64,000 bases of DNA from Micropterix aruncella (taxonomy: Eukaryota; Arthropoda; Insecta; Lepidoptera; Micropterigidae). Shown piece by piece: positions 55,175 to 64,000 of this stretch. Under the pieces are notes generated by a model. That model saw only the letters and a program-made list of their open reading frames with translations, did no database searches and was not told the DNA's origin. The stretch is taken from NCBI GenBank assembly GCA_944548615.1, contig OX155980.1, positions 4,500,069 to 4,564,068 on the forward strand. The letters are read 5' to 3'. The first letter of the stretch is position 1. Each line of letters begins with the position of its first letter. The position numbers and the translations under genes are program-made.

Positions 55175-55773
55175 GGTGGCCATTCTACCTAAAGGCCCTC
55201 CACGCGAATCTGGGAAGAGCGCTCGACACTGATTGGGAGGTTCGGACTTCACTTTCGCACGGCTGATAACGCCGAGTACCGCTTCATCCGGTAGGAGCTC
55301 GTCCACCTCATCTCCGGGCTAGCCGACCGCGACTTTGAGGTCACCTACGCCCGGATGATTTACGGGGGGGGGGGGGGGGGGTATTACGCCGTCCATCAGA
55401 AGATCGAGCGCTGGCGCGGAGTGGCTGACAGAGTTGCACTTCATGAAAGTCACCGCGGAGGCTTGACGAGGCAGGAAAGGCCTGAAACAGCGGCACCGCT
55501 GCCAGAAATTTAGGCACAGCAGTCACAACTGCCACCGGTCGCCAGCGTGCGTACGATTTGCGGTGAAGAGCATGCGGCCAAGGACCGCCCGCCATGCCGA
55601 AGACCTCCGCGCCTACTTGCGGAAACTGCGGGCAGCACCATCCGGCGAACAACCGGGGATGCCCCTGCTTCCAGGCGTGGAAATCCGCCAGACAAAACAG
55701 CAGCAGCAAGGTACTCCGCGAGCAGTGTCCGCCGTCCCTACGGTATACTGACTAGCCAGGTTTTCGGTCTCGG
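55175..55773 (+). pseudogene. jockey-type LINE ORF1 (gag-like) fragment with zinc knuckles
   Basis: In shifting plus-strand frames it reads LKALHANLGRALDTDWEVRT and EVTYARMIYGG, then RTICGEEHAAKD and TCGNCGQHHPANNRGCP. The last is a C-x2-C ... H ... C zinc knuckle (55618-55665) like those in the nucleic-acid-binding ORF1 protein of jockey-clade LINEs. A G-run of about 18 at 55363-55380 and several frameshifts break the frame. It would package LINE RNA; here it is dead. A family A copy interrupts the region at 55789. Confidence 0.7.
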
Positions 55774-56518
55774 TGTCGGTCGAAAGGTTGGTGGTGAACG
55801 GTTTCGTGCAGCTTGGGCCACAAGATCCATTTTGTTCTCGGATCGGCTCAACTCCTCGAGTGGAAGGCTACCCCGGGTAAGACTCCCGTGTCTCAGGCCT
55901 CAGCGCTGGTGGATTGGTTTCTCTCGGCGGGATTGCATCCCGGCGCCACTGGACATTTTGCGCACCGGTTGGCGAAGCCAATCGGTTGTGCATTCTGACA
56001 TTCTGCTGAAGGAAATTCTGACATTCTAGATTCTGCTGAAGGGGTCTGGAGACTATGGAAATACACTGTTTCCTAAGCAGCGGGGGTGGATATTTCACCT
56101 GATGTCATGCCACTCTTGAAATGACCTTGGTCCACTCGATCGTGTGTAGTACTACGGGCAAAGAACGCCCAGGTCAGCGATAAAGTCAAACTGAATTACC
56201 GCTGTAATACAACAGGTAGAGGTTGCGTAAGCGACATCGGACGCGTAACCAGTCGGGAGGACGGAGGTATCCTGAAGGAGATATCCTGCCAAAACTAGTA
56301 GTTAGGGGGTGATGCTGCCCGCTGGGTTCCTTTCTCGGTGCCTCGCTATAAGGCGTTGGTCTCTAACGGGTTGCTGGTGAACTAGACAGTAGATTGTTTT
56401 GTCTCCAAGTCTTCTACGCTCATCCCACGGCTGAAAAAACGATCTATATCGCTATATCAGCCTGGGGTGACGGGTTCGCCCGTTGTAGTCGACACCGCCA
56501 TCCTGTCGGTCGAAAGGT
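55774..56518 (+). mobile_element. Family A copy A11 with 15-bp target duplication
   Basis: The element is 55789-56503 (715 bp), flanked by TGTCGGTCGAAAGGT at 55774-55788 and 56504-56518. It belongs to the older subfamily (GTGCAGCTTGGGCC near the 5' end). It carries an internal duplication of GAAGGAAATTCTGACATTCT near 56000. The 3' end is GTGACGGGTTCGCCCG followed by GTAGTCGACACCGCCATCC. The 160-codon frame at 55547-56029 crosses from the LINE fragment into family A and is an artefact. Confidence 0.88.
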
Positions 56519-56519
56519 C

Positions 56520-57000
56520 TTGAGTTCTCACGAGACCTTTCAAGAATCAAAATCGTTGATTAGTCTCGGAATCGCTCATTGCTAGTATCAACTGCTCAAA
56601 TTGTCTTTTTTTTTTTGATAAATGAGCTCAATAAGAGAAAAAGAATATTTCATTAGAAGCTGCCATACTAAAAGGAACCTAGCCCATCGTATGCGTGTGT
56701 TGAAAGTACATAGCTACGTGTACGCTTAACTTACTTCTAGTTATTCTTCTTTTTGCCATGTGGAAATGGCCCACCTTGTCGCCTAATGGCAACCACTTCC
56801 AACCGCTATCCGTCGATCATCAATCTACGTATTTATTGACCGCTCCCAGGACTGCTTAACTTCGGTGACCTGGCGAGAGCAGGTATTACAAAATTATTCG
56901 AGTGACGCGAATGTGAATACTGAGTTAAGATTACCTACTCGCGAGTATTGATTGCACTCCAAGTCCGCGACGACGTTAGGCCGTGGAATATAATAATAAC
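56520..57000. other. Unassigned DNA
   Basis: Nothing recognised. Confidence 0.4.
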
Positions 57001-57004
57001 TAGA

Positions 57005-57115
57005 ATATAAGCGTGTTCATAAAAGGATATTTGCTATGCATAGGAGCCGCATTTCTATTTACGTTTATCGGCCGATCCCAAAAAGGACTATTTTTGAAGT
57101 GTATATAAATAGTTA
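57005..57115. repeat. Family I repeat
   Basis: GCGTGTTCATAAAAGG, TTCGCTATGCA-like and GGCCGATCCCAAAAAGGACT blocks recur at 59584-59680. Only fragments are seen. Confidence 0.5.
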
Positions 57116-57199
57116 AAAAAAAAACACTAAAAACACGTTTTACACGGCTATGATACAATATTCCACCATGGAATGCCAGTGCCTATCTTCGTGTTAAAA

Positions 57200-57330
57200 A
57201 GATTATAGTTGAAATCGGTTCACCAGGGGGCGTACTAGTCATATATCATCCTCGAAATATTAGACTTAGAGACTTGAAATTTGGTATACAGATGCATTGT
57301 TGGGCCGAAATCACGTTCACATTGTAGATA
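57200..57330 (+). repeat. Family B repeat, internal fragment
   Basis: It matches the central part of family B (GTTGAAATCGGTTCACCAGG, CTCGAAATATTAGAC, GACTTGAAATTTGGTATACA). It is separate from the copy that starts at 57471. Confidence 0.7.
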
Positions 57331-57470
57331 TTATTCCGAGTGGGTACTGCAGCAATGGCGGGTCAAAACAGGTTAAACATTTGCTTTTATTATGTTTATT
57401 TGATAGCTTTTAGATGTATGAGTGTATTTTAATTTTCGTTACAATTTAAAAAGAATGGTTTTGCCAGCCC

Positions 57471-58680
57471 AAGACTTTCCCGGCAAGTAACCAAAGACTG
57501 ATTTCTTCGCAATATTAATCTTAATGTCTGTCTGGCTGTGTAACTGCTTGTCTCTCTGTCTGTCTGTCTGTCTGTATTACTTGGGAGTTAATGGGCCCTT
57601 GCTGGGTTGGCCACGAAGACCCATTCTGTTCAGGGTTGGTCACACTCACGGGTCAACACCCATCCGACGGCCTCCACGCATGAAGTGCGAGCCTGGGTAG
57701 GACTCTGGCCTTGGTCAGTTTCCCCTGGGAATCAAACTTCTGGCGCTCCTGGACGGTCTGCGCACCGTGCGGCGTGTGCCAATCGACTGTGCACTCTGAC
57801 TAACAGTCGGGGGAGTCTGGAAGCAATACTGTTTCCTATAGAGCGGGGGTGGTTGCGTACCTTACGTCGACTGCTCTTGAAACGACCATCGGCTATCCGA
57901 TCCTGGCTGAACAGCCGGGCAAAGGACGCTGTGGTCCGCGATAGATTCGGTATACACCGTTTCACCGCTTCGTAAGGGAGAGGACCGCGCAAGCGACCTC
58001 GAACTCGTAACCAATCGAGAGACTGGAGTAATCTGGTCACAATTGGAAGTAAGGCCGTGAGTGTAAGCTCGCCGGGTAACACTCCTGGCTATCTCGCGGT
58101 TAAGGCGTTGGCCTCTTACGGGCTTGTGGCGTAGCTAGACGGTGGACTGTATTGTCCTCAAGTCTTCTGCGCTCACTACAGGGAGATAGAACGACTAATC
58201 GTTAAAACTTCCTGATGTGACGGACTCGCCCGCTGTAGTCGACAACCCAAGTTGTCTGTATTCCTCTACGATAGCGCCCAAACGCCTAATCCGGTTAGGC
58301 TTTTGGCATGCAAGCATCATTGGCCATGGCAAAATGAGCAAGTTGAACAAGTTGAAAAGATTGTGGTTGAAATCAATCCACCAAGGGGCGAACTATTCAT
58401 ATATCAATCTCGAAATATTGCACTTAGAGACTTGAAATTTTGTACCCAGATTCCTTGTTGGGCTGAAATCAAATTGTGAAATCTTGGTCGGAATGTCCCA
58501 TGTACAAGCTACAGTAATAATATTTAAATCCCGCCATACATTTAAATCAAATATAAGCGCTGTCTGTTGGCGCTTAGAGGGGCGCTTTTCGATTTTATTT
58601 GTGAAATTAATATTCAGATGAAATCAGTCCTTGGCTAAGTAACCGAGGGACTGATTCCCGACAAGTGCCGGGAAAGTCTT
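57471..58680 (+). mobile_element. Family B element with 15-bp inverted termini, hosting family A copy A10
   Basis: The left end AAGACTTTCCCGGCA (57471-57485) and right end TGCCGGGAAAGTCTT (58666-58680) are perfect inverted repeats. Excluding the family A insert, the element is about 525 bp. A (GTCT)n tract at 57550-57575 precedes the insertion. Non-coding; no target duplication outside the termini was identified. This is the clearest evidence that family B is a TIR-type DNA element. Confidence 0.75.
57569..58266 (+). mobile_element. Family A copy A10 with 10-14-bp target duplication
   Basis: The element is 57583-58252 (670 bp), GGGAGTTAATGGGCCC to GTCGACAACCCAAGT. The exact flanking repeat is TGTCTGTATT (57569-57578, 58253-58262); allowing two mismatches it extends to 14 bp. 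It is the most complete young copy not interrupted by another element and a good reference for the family. The 122- and 116-codon frames on opposite strands are not preserved in A5, A8 or A9 as one shared frame. Confidence 0.88.
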
Positions 58681-58689
58681 AGGGTGATA

Positions 58690-59580
58690 CAATCGTTTTT
58701 TTTTAAAAAATATTCTAGAATAATATCAGGCTGCTGAATTTTACAGTTTTTTTTGTGCGATATTATAACTAGTACCTACATACGTAGCCAGATATACTCG
58801 TATCATTAGGATAATAGAATTCTAAATAATTGTTTAATTGTTAGTTCTGTACCCTTTTTGGGGTTTATTTCAAATTAATATAAAGTTTGTACGTTAACTC
58901 AAAACACCCAATTTTGCACATTGGTGGTTTTGCTGACGCTGACGAATAGGCATCGATATATAAGGGCATAGATGGACCTTTCGCGCGAAAATGACCACTT
59001 CAATACCAATACGGATCGCCGCCAGTAGTAGTTCGCCAGTGCTTCCCAATGTGAACGGTCCCGCGATGAATATTGCGGTGCTATTGTCTCGCATACTGTA
59101 CAATATATTGCTCTCTCTCTCTGTCACATGTTTTTACGCGCAACGGATATGACCCAACTCATTTGTACATGAGGGCCTTATATATCGATCGACGATAGGT
59201 ATGCTATCCAGAAAATTGTATACGCTCCGAACTGTGTGTGGGACAGCGGCCTTATATTATGGCCGACGAAAATAAATATCCATCGGACCGATTGGGGGGG
59301 CGAAGTGAGGGAGGGGTCAGTGCCAGAGGGGGGGCGGGGCGGACGAGCGACAGGGACACAGCATCCGCCCCAGGCGCTAATTGGCAGGCTACCTGTGCAG
59401 CCGCTCTTCACCCCCCGTTTTCCCAACTGACACAGCTGTATGCATATTTATGTGTATGATCGGGATGCACTCGGGCAGGTTCCATCGAGACAGCCTCTGA
59501 TTTGTTTGAGCTCGCCGCGTATAGACTGTCCATGATTCAAGCGACGCGTCACCAGCGTAATTTATTCATTTACTAGAATA
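58690..59580. other. Unassigned DNA, GC-rich at 59280-59420
   Basis: Three overlapping frames at 59178-59459 arise from a GC-rich patch; none shows a domain. Confidence 0.4.
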
Positions 59581-59583
59581 TTA

Positions 59584-59680
59584 GCCCGGTCATAACGGGC
59601 TGTTCGCTATGCACGAGAGCAGAATTGATTTAACTTTATTGGCCGATCCCAAAAAGAATCTTTATGACGTGCGAATGTCA
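59584..59680. repeat. Family I repeat, second copy
   Basis: It shares GCTGTTCGCTATGCA-like and GGCCGATCCCAAAAAG sequence with 57005-57115. Confidence 0.5.
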
Positions 59681-59883
59681 ATCGCTCGGTACTGTTGTTG
59701 AAGACAACACCGATAATAAATAATCCTCGTGTGTCGCTTAAGATGGCAGGTAAAAAGTATCACTAGAGATCAAACGGTCCGCTCATCGACTCGGCCCGGT
59801 CCGGGCCCGGCGTCTCGTTGACTGGGCGCTAAGCCAGGTAGTCCGGAAACCTCGCCTCACGGCTGACCTAACGTGGCAAACAT

Positions 59884-60447
59884 ACAGGCTAAGAGCAAGC
59901 TGAGACGCAGGTGACGCAGCGCAACTTAGTACAAATTTTGCAAGGCAGGGCAGTTAATCAGATATAGGCCGCGAGCTTATGCTGCGACGCTCGCGGCGAC
60001 ACATACTTACAATCATTCGCGTCCTAGCTAGTACAAAAAAATATACAGTTTTCGAACTTGGCGAGAAAAATGAGTTCAGAGTCAGAGTCTGCTACTGTAC
60101 AGTTTGCCAAAGCGTAAAAAACTCTTTCGAAAAGTGATTATCTAAAAAATCGTTCTACTTATGGAGAATGTATACTCTGGAGAGGGATATCTGGCAAACA
60201 ATTTAAGAATTTAATTAAATGTTCTCCCATTTTTGCAGTAAAATTTTAAAATCCAGCTAAAAACACGTTTCGCAGAAATCTGTGCTGGCACTGCAACGAG
60301 GCGCAGAATAGGATGGACACATGTCTGCGTTACACGTGCCTGCGTCGCAGCGTGCGCAGTTCTCAATACGTTCATGCATTACATAATCTGCTCTGACCTG
60401 CGTTGCTCGGAACTGCGCCACCCGCGTCTCAGCATACGCTTAGCCAC
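59884..60447. mobile_element. TIR element, about 560 bp (family H)
   Basis: The left end reads GGCTAAGAGCAAGCTGAGAC and the right end, reverse-complemented, GGCTAAGCGTATGCTGAGAC. The inverted match continues through GC-rich CGCAGGTGACGC. The centre is AT-rich with CTGCGTCGCAGCGTGCGCAG-type subterminal blocks. No target duplication is clear and no transposase is present, so the superfamily is open. Confidence 0.6.
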
Positions 60448-60449
60448 AA

Positions 60450-61250
60450 TGTTGGCATGATGCTATTAAAGTTTCTTTACATTTGAATCGCTTAATGTAT
60501 ACGCTGGCAACGTTAACAAAACTGTCAACATAGCTGCGCGCGGTGCGGAGGCATATCACACGGCATGCTACTATTTTTCACTGCAATAACATACCTTAGT
60601 ACGCTATAGAGAAAACACGTTTCAAGCGTAGACTTTGAGAATGTGAACAGTAAAACGTGGGTCGGTGTGGTGAATGATTTCATACGTTTTAAACACAGAA
60701 AATGTTAATTGACGGTGTTAATAATCCGGACGAAGCATATAAAACAGAATATATTTATTATTTATTTCATTCAAGCACCAACGCGCGTCACTATATTAGA
60801 AATTAGATTGCTAATAAATGTGTAAATATTGAAAAAATACTAAATATTTTTTTATGGTTGGTTTCCTTGTCAAACACCAATTCTGATACAACTTTGGTCT
60901 CGAGCTATTTAGGTAAAACTCGAGTTCTGCGTGCTGAAAGGAAACACTAACCCTGCTTATTATACGTAAAAGATTTATTTTATACATTTTATATTATTTC
61001 ACTGCTACTTTCCACTGCTAATCAGAAAAAAACTAAATACTTTAATTGATTTCATATACCGCATATCCGGTTAATATTAAAGCAAATACCCGGTTAAACC
61101 GAATTGTTCGTTTATTTGAAAGAATTATTGCAAATTTGCAGAAAGAGACCGGTGAATAAATTTGTAGGGATGGGAAATGAGCGAGCACGTGTACCTAACT
61201 GCGGATTTACGCAACTTAGATGCCTACTCTAAACGTTGGCCAATGTTGGA
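60450..61250. other. Unassigned DNA
   Basis: Nothing recognised. Confidence 0.4.
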
Positions 61251-61254
61251 CCAT

Positions 61255-61617
61255 ATCGCTAAGGTGGATGCGAGTTGGCACCAGTGAGACAAATGTACGG
61301 GCAATTTTTGTATGTTGGCCGACGTGTAGAGTACGCACTACCCTTATGCCACTACGGCTTTATCTGTCGACTAGTGTCAACAGTTTGTCGCGAAACGCGC
61401 CGAGCGATGTCACTGTTGGCATTACTGTGACATCGCTAAGGTGGAAGCGAGTCGGCTCCACTATATCTTGTGAAAAATGTACGGGCAAGAAGGAGAGATG
61501 CATAGGCATTTAACACGTATATTAGCCGACGTATAGAGTGGGCATTACCTCTATACAACTATGATTTTATCTGACGACTAGTATCGACAGTTTGCCGCGA
61601 AATGCGCCGAGCAGAGG
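61255..61617. repeat. Two-unit tandem repeat, about 177-bp period
   Basis: Units start ATCGCTAAGGTGGA at 61255 and 61432 and share AAATGTACGGGCAA, GCCGACGT-TAGAGT and CGCCGAGC. AGCGATGTCAC and GTGACATCGCT at the junction form an 11-bp hairpin. The 97-codon frame over the repeat has repeated blocks for this reason only. Confidence 0.75.
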
Positions 61618-61624
61618 GCGGTTT

Positions 61625-63220
61625 CCGTGTTTCATCGGCGGTTTGTTTCGTTTTTATTATATCAGGGGTTTCCAAACTTATTTAAGTCATGACACCCTTG
61701 ATATAATTAGAATGTTCTCACACCCCTGGTGATATCATATCTATATGTGTCATACAATATATATCTATATTTAACTATAGTACCTACCACCATCAAGCAA
61801 ACGTACATAACAGTGGCCTCATCTGGTTGAAGTCCAAATTCATCTGGTTGAAGTCCAAAAATCAATTTATTTTTAGGAAAAATGTTTAGGTACAGCTTTC
61901 TTACACGACTTACAATTTTACAGTGACTACTAGCGAGTTACGAGATTGGCAAAGTGCACGAATATTCAGACGTTCTTACCAATCGGGGGATCATGGGCGC
62001 TTCGCGGCGCCCCTTGTGTATTTACGTGGCACCCCATGGTGCCGCGGCGCACACTTTGGGAAACTCCTGCGTCGTATCATTAAAGATCTAAATCAATAAA
62101 TAAGTCGCGTAAGAGGTCATGGCTGGTGGACATTATTGGACGATGTTAAAATTATATGTAGATCTATTGTGTATCCTGATCTCAACGTGTGTATGATAAA
62201 ATGATTATTACTCAATCGAATATTCCTGTGCATAAACCGGATATTCGCCGGATACCGATTATGTAAAATATCGCCGGATATTCGGTGTTTACAATTCGGC
62301 ATTCGGCTTATCACTACTAATAGGTGAGAGACTGGTGGAAACGTTTTTTAAATTTTAATTTAACAATTTTATTTTTATATCCTAAACTACTATTATTACT
62401 ACTGGATGGATTTGATTGGACATTGGCATAGGATTAGTACATCAGCACCAAAAAAGATTGGGGTCTTACAATAAAAAGGGAAGTTTCAAATCAAAAACTC
62501 GAAAAAAATGATTTTGTTTTGTCAATATACGCTTGCATGATTGCGATATTGCGCGACCTACGACAGGATTGACCATTACTGTAGTCCTTTCAATTCATCG
62601 ATTTATCGATGTTTCAATTAAGTTCAGTGGCATCTCAGAGACTATTTTTAACAGTTGAACTTATCCATAATCTGATATTTGAAATAAAATTTTCTATTGT
62701 TGACTACATATGTATAACTACATGTCAAATCTCAAAGAAATATCTAATAATACGTAAATAAACAAAACAGTTTTATTTAAAAATATATATGGTAATTAGT
62801 AGGTTAATAAACACCTAATATAATAACACCATAACACCAAATAACACCATATAATTAGATTCCCTATGTAGTACGAGTATGTATATTACGACCCGGAAAT
62901 TATTTGCTGTGCAGCAGTCATATTTGGCAAAGTTTTATGGAAAGTGAATGAATCAAATCAGAACTGACAATAATCGGAATCGTATCGGCGATTATTTTTC
63001 AAAATAATCGGAATCGTAATCAGTAAATCAATAATCTTTGCATCGCTAATTATAACGGTTCTTTTGTAGAAATAGATTCTCCTGCATTCAGGAGATGTCT
63101 AATATCTGCTACGATTTAAACACGAAAGTGTATACGAAAGTAAATAAAACACATAGTTCCTGTAAGAAAGAAAACAGATCAAACTTTAGTTTCGTTTTTC
63201 GTTTAGTCTCTATTGGTTTC
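61625..63220. other. Unassigned AT-rich DNA
   Basis: A short direct repeat (CATCTGGTTGAAGTCCAAA) occurs twice near 61820-61860. No gene is recognised. Confidence 0.4.
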
Positions 63221-63227
63221 TGCCATT

Positions 63228-63277
63228 GCTCTCGCTATTGTGACTTGGTTATCTGACCAAGTCACAATAGCGAGAGC
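63228..63277. repeat. Perfect 22-bp-arm hairpin
   Basis: Arms 63228-63249 and 63256-63277 are exact reverse complements (GCTCTCGCTATTGTGACTTG...) around the loop TATCTG. Confidence 0.92.
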
Positions 63278-63279
63278 GC

Positions 63280-64000
63280 CGAGCTCCGATAGAATGTCGG
63301 CCGGTCGGCAGACACGCAACCGATCAACCGGCAAACTCTGAGACGAGATTAAAGTTAAAAAAAGTACCATTGTCTGTGATAATAGGAACAAGTGATCTGC
63401 ATAATTCAAGGTAGGAGCGATAACAGGAACAAGTAATCTATTGTACATAATTAAGGGGGAAACAATATTACGTAAAATATTTCCTCACACCTACCACCGA
63501 ATAAGTACAAATAAAACTTAGTCGACCCCCCCCCCCCCCTCCCCTCCTCTTACCCGCCTGTTCTGACTGCCTCCTTACGTAATATTTCGCATTACTGTCA
63601 GGAACATCAGGCAGAAGGAAAATGTAAAATTTCGGGACTTGTTCAAAAACATGCCCAAAGTTGATAAAACTGGTTGTATGATAAAAATTTCCCCCCTCTT
63701 TCTATCCCCATCGCGGTAATAGATAATAATAATAAATATAAGCTTTTTATTGATTAAGCAAGCTATTACTAAACTATCTATTAAAGTTTTTTTTGTTTTT
63801 AGGTGGAATGCATTTTATTTACAAAAGCCTGCAGTTTTTTCAGCGATTGTGGCTATTCGACTATGGCTGATTGATAAGAGTAATAAGTTTAAAACGAAAA
63901 AAAAACGACAGATTTTCAGCCTAAAATGTTTTTTTTATATATTTCAATATTTACCTAGAAATTACTTCTATCCGTATTTGGTCAATGGCTCACAGAAACT
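63280..64000. other. Unassigned DNA with C-run
   Basis: A C-run of about 14 at 63525-63540. No gene or bounded element is recognised up to the window edge. Confidence 0.4.

Noticed and set aside
55547..56029. 160-codon frame
   Set aside because: It crosses the target-duplication boundary from a LINE ORF1 fragment (in the wrong frame) into family A, so it cannot be an ancestral protein.
57607..58082. 116-122-codon frames on both strands of family A as possible proteins
   Set aside because: Similar frames appear in copies near 38 and 20 kb, but the reading frame shifts between copies through indels and no domain is recognisable. Similarity follows shared repeat ancestry.
57583..58252. Family A as a TIR DNA transposon with ends ACTTGGG/CCCAAGT
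   Set aside because: This 7-bp inverted match is seen only in copy A10. Other copies lack it and have duplications of varying length, which fits retroposition better.
59178..59459. GC-rich patch with three frames as a gene or CpG-island promoter
   Set aside because: No domain, no conserved start context, no adjacent gene; composition alone explains the open frames.
61220..61513. 97-codon frame with internal repeat
   Set aside because: Follows a 177-bp DNA tandem repeat whose period is a multiple of three; no family recognised.

Overview
The window reads as AT-rich, gene-poor, repeat-dense nuclear DNA of an insect. Lepidoptera is my best guess but is not proven: it rests on the mixture of piggyBac, Harbinger-, Tc1/mariner- and pogo-like DNA transposons, several non-LTR retrotransposon (LINE) lineages and Penelope-like elements. 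I found no host protein-coding gene, no intact rRNA or tRNA gene and no CRISPR array in 64 kb. The two longest open frames (308 and 435 codons) are both LINE reverse-transcriptase pieces.

Layout. 0-9 kb: a LINE end cut by the window edge, a divergent copy of a noncoding repeat called here family A, and a piggyBac element (4731-8163) broken by two insertions. 9-21 kb: more family A, a mariner scrap, a TA-flanked MITE, a 1.4-kb inverted repeat of three MITE copies (14.1-15.97 kb), a small piggyBac-type MITE, a Harbinger-type element (17600-18344) and nested family A copies (19.3-20.6 kb). 21-23 kb: a LINE reverse transcriptase with two small structural scars. 23.5-28.9 kb: a four-element nest. 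29-40 kb: LINE 3' ends, a 5S-rRNA-derived segment, and a second nest (family B holding a pogo-type MITE and two family A copies). 40-46 kb: a LINE tail, palindromic MITEs with a nested insertion and a tandem duplication, a mariner pseudogene and a Penelope-like GIY-YIG fragment. 46-54 kb: a long-inverted-repeat element, a foldback-like element (49614-51571), a LINE 3' end and a mariner 3' end. 55-64 kb: a jockey-type ORF1 fragment interrupted by family A, another family B/A nest and sparse unassigned DNA.

The most informative structures are the nests, because target-site duplications and restored reading frames give an order of events. A pogo-like transposon (23569-28903) was hit in its zinc-finger exon by a LINE (24321-28295). 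That LINE was then hit by a Tc1 element (26025-27395, TA duplication) and by Penelope-derived DNA (27840-28239, 13-bp duplication). Removing each insert with one duplication copy restores the next host's frame exactly.

The best candidate for something undescribed is family A: a GC-richer noncoding unit of about 670 bp, with at least 13 copies or fragments here. Its direct-repeat target duplications of 10-15 bp begin with TGT in every one of the six copies where I could define both ends cleanly. That fits target-primed retroposition by an unidentified LINE partner. A 3'-truncated copy at 31.7-32.1 kb has a different flanking repeat and is noted as an exception.
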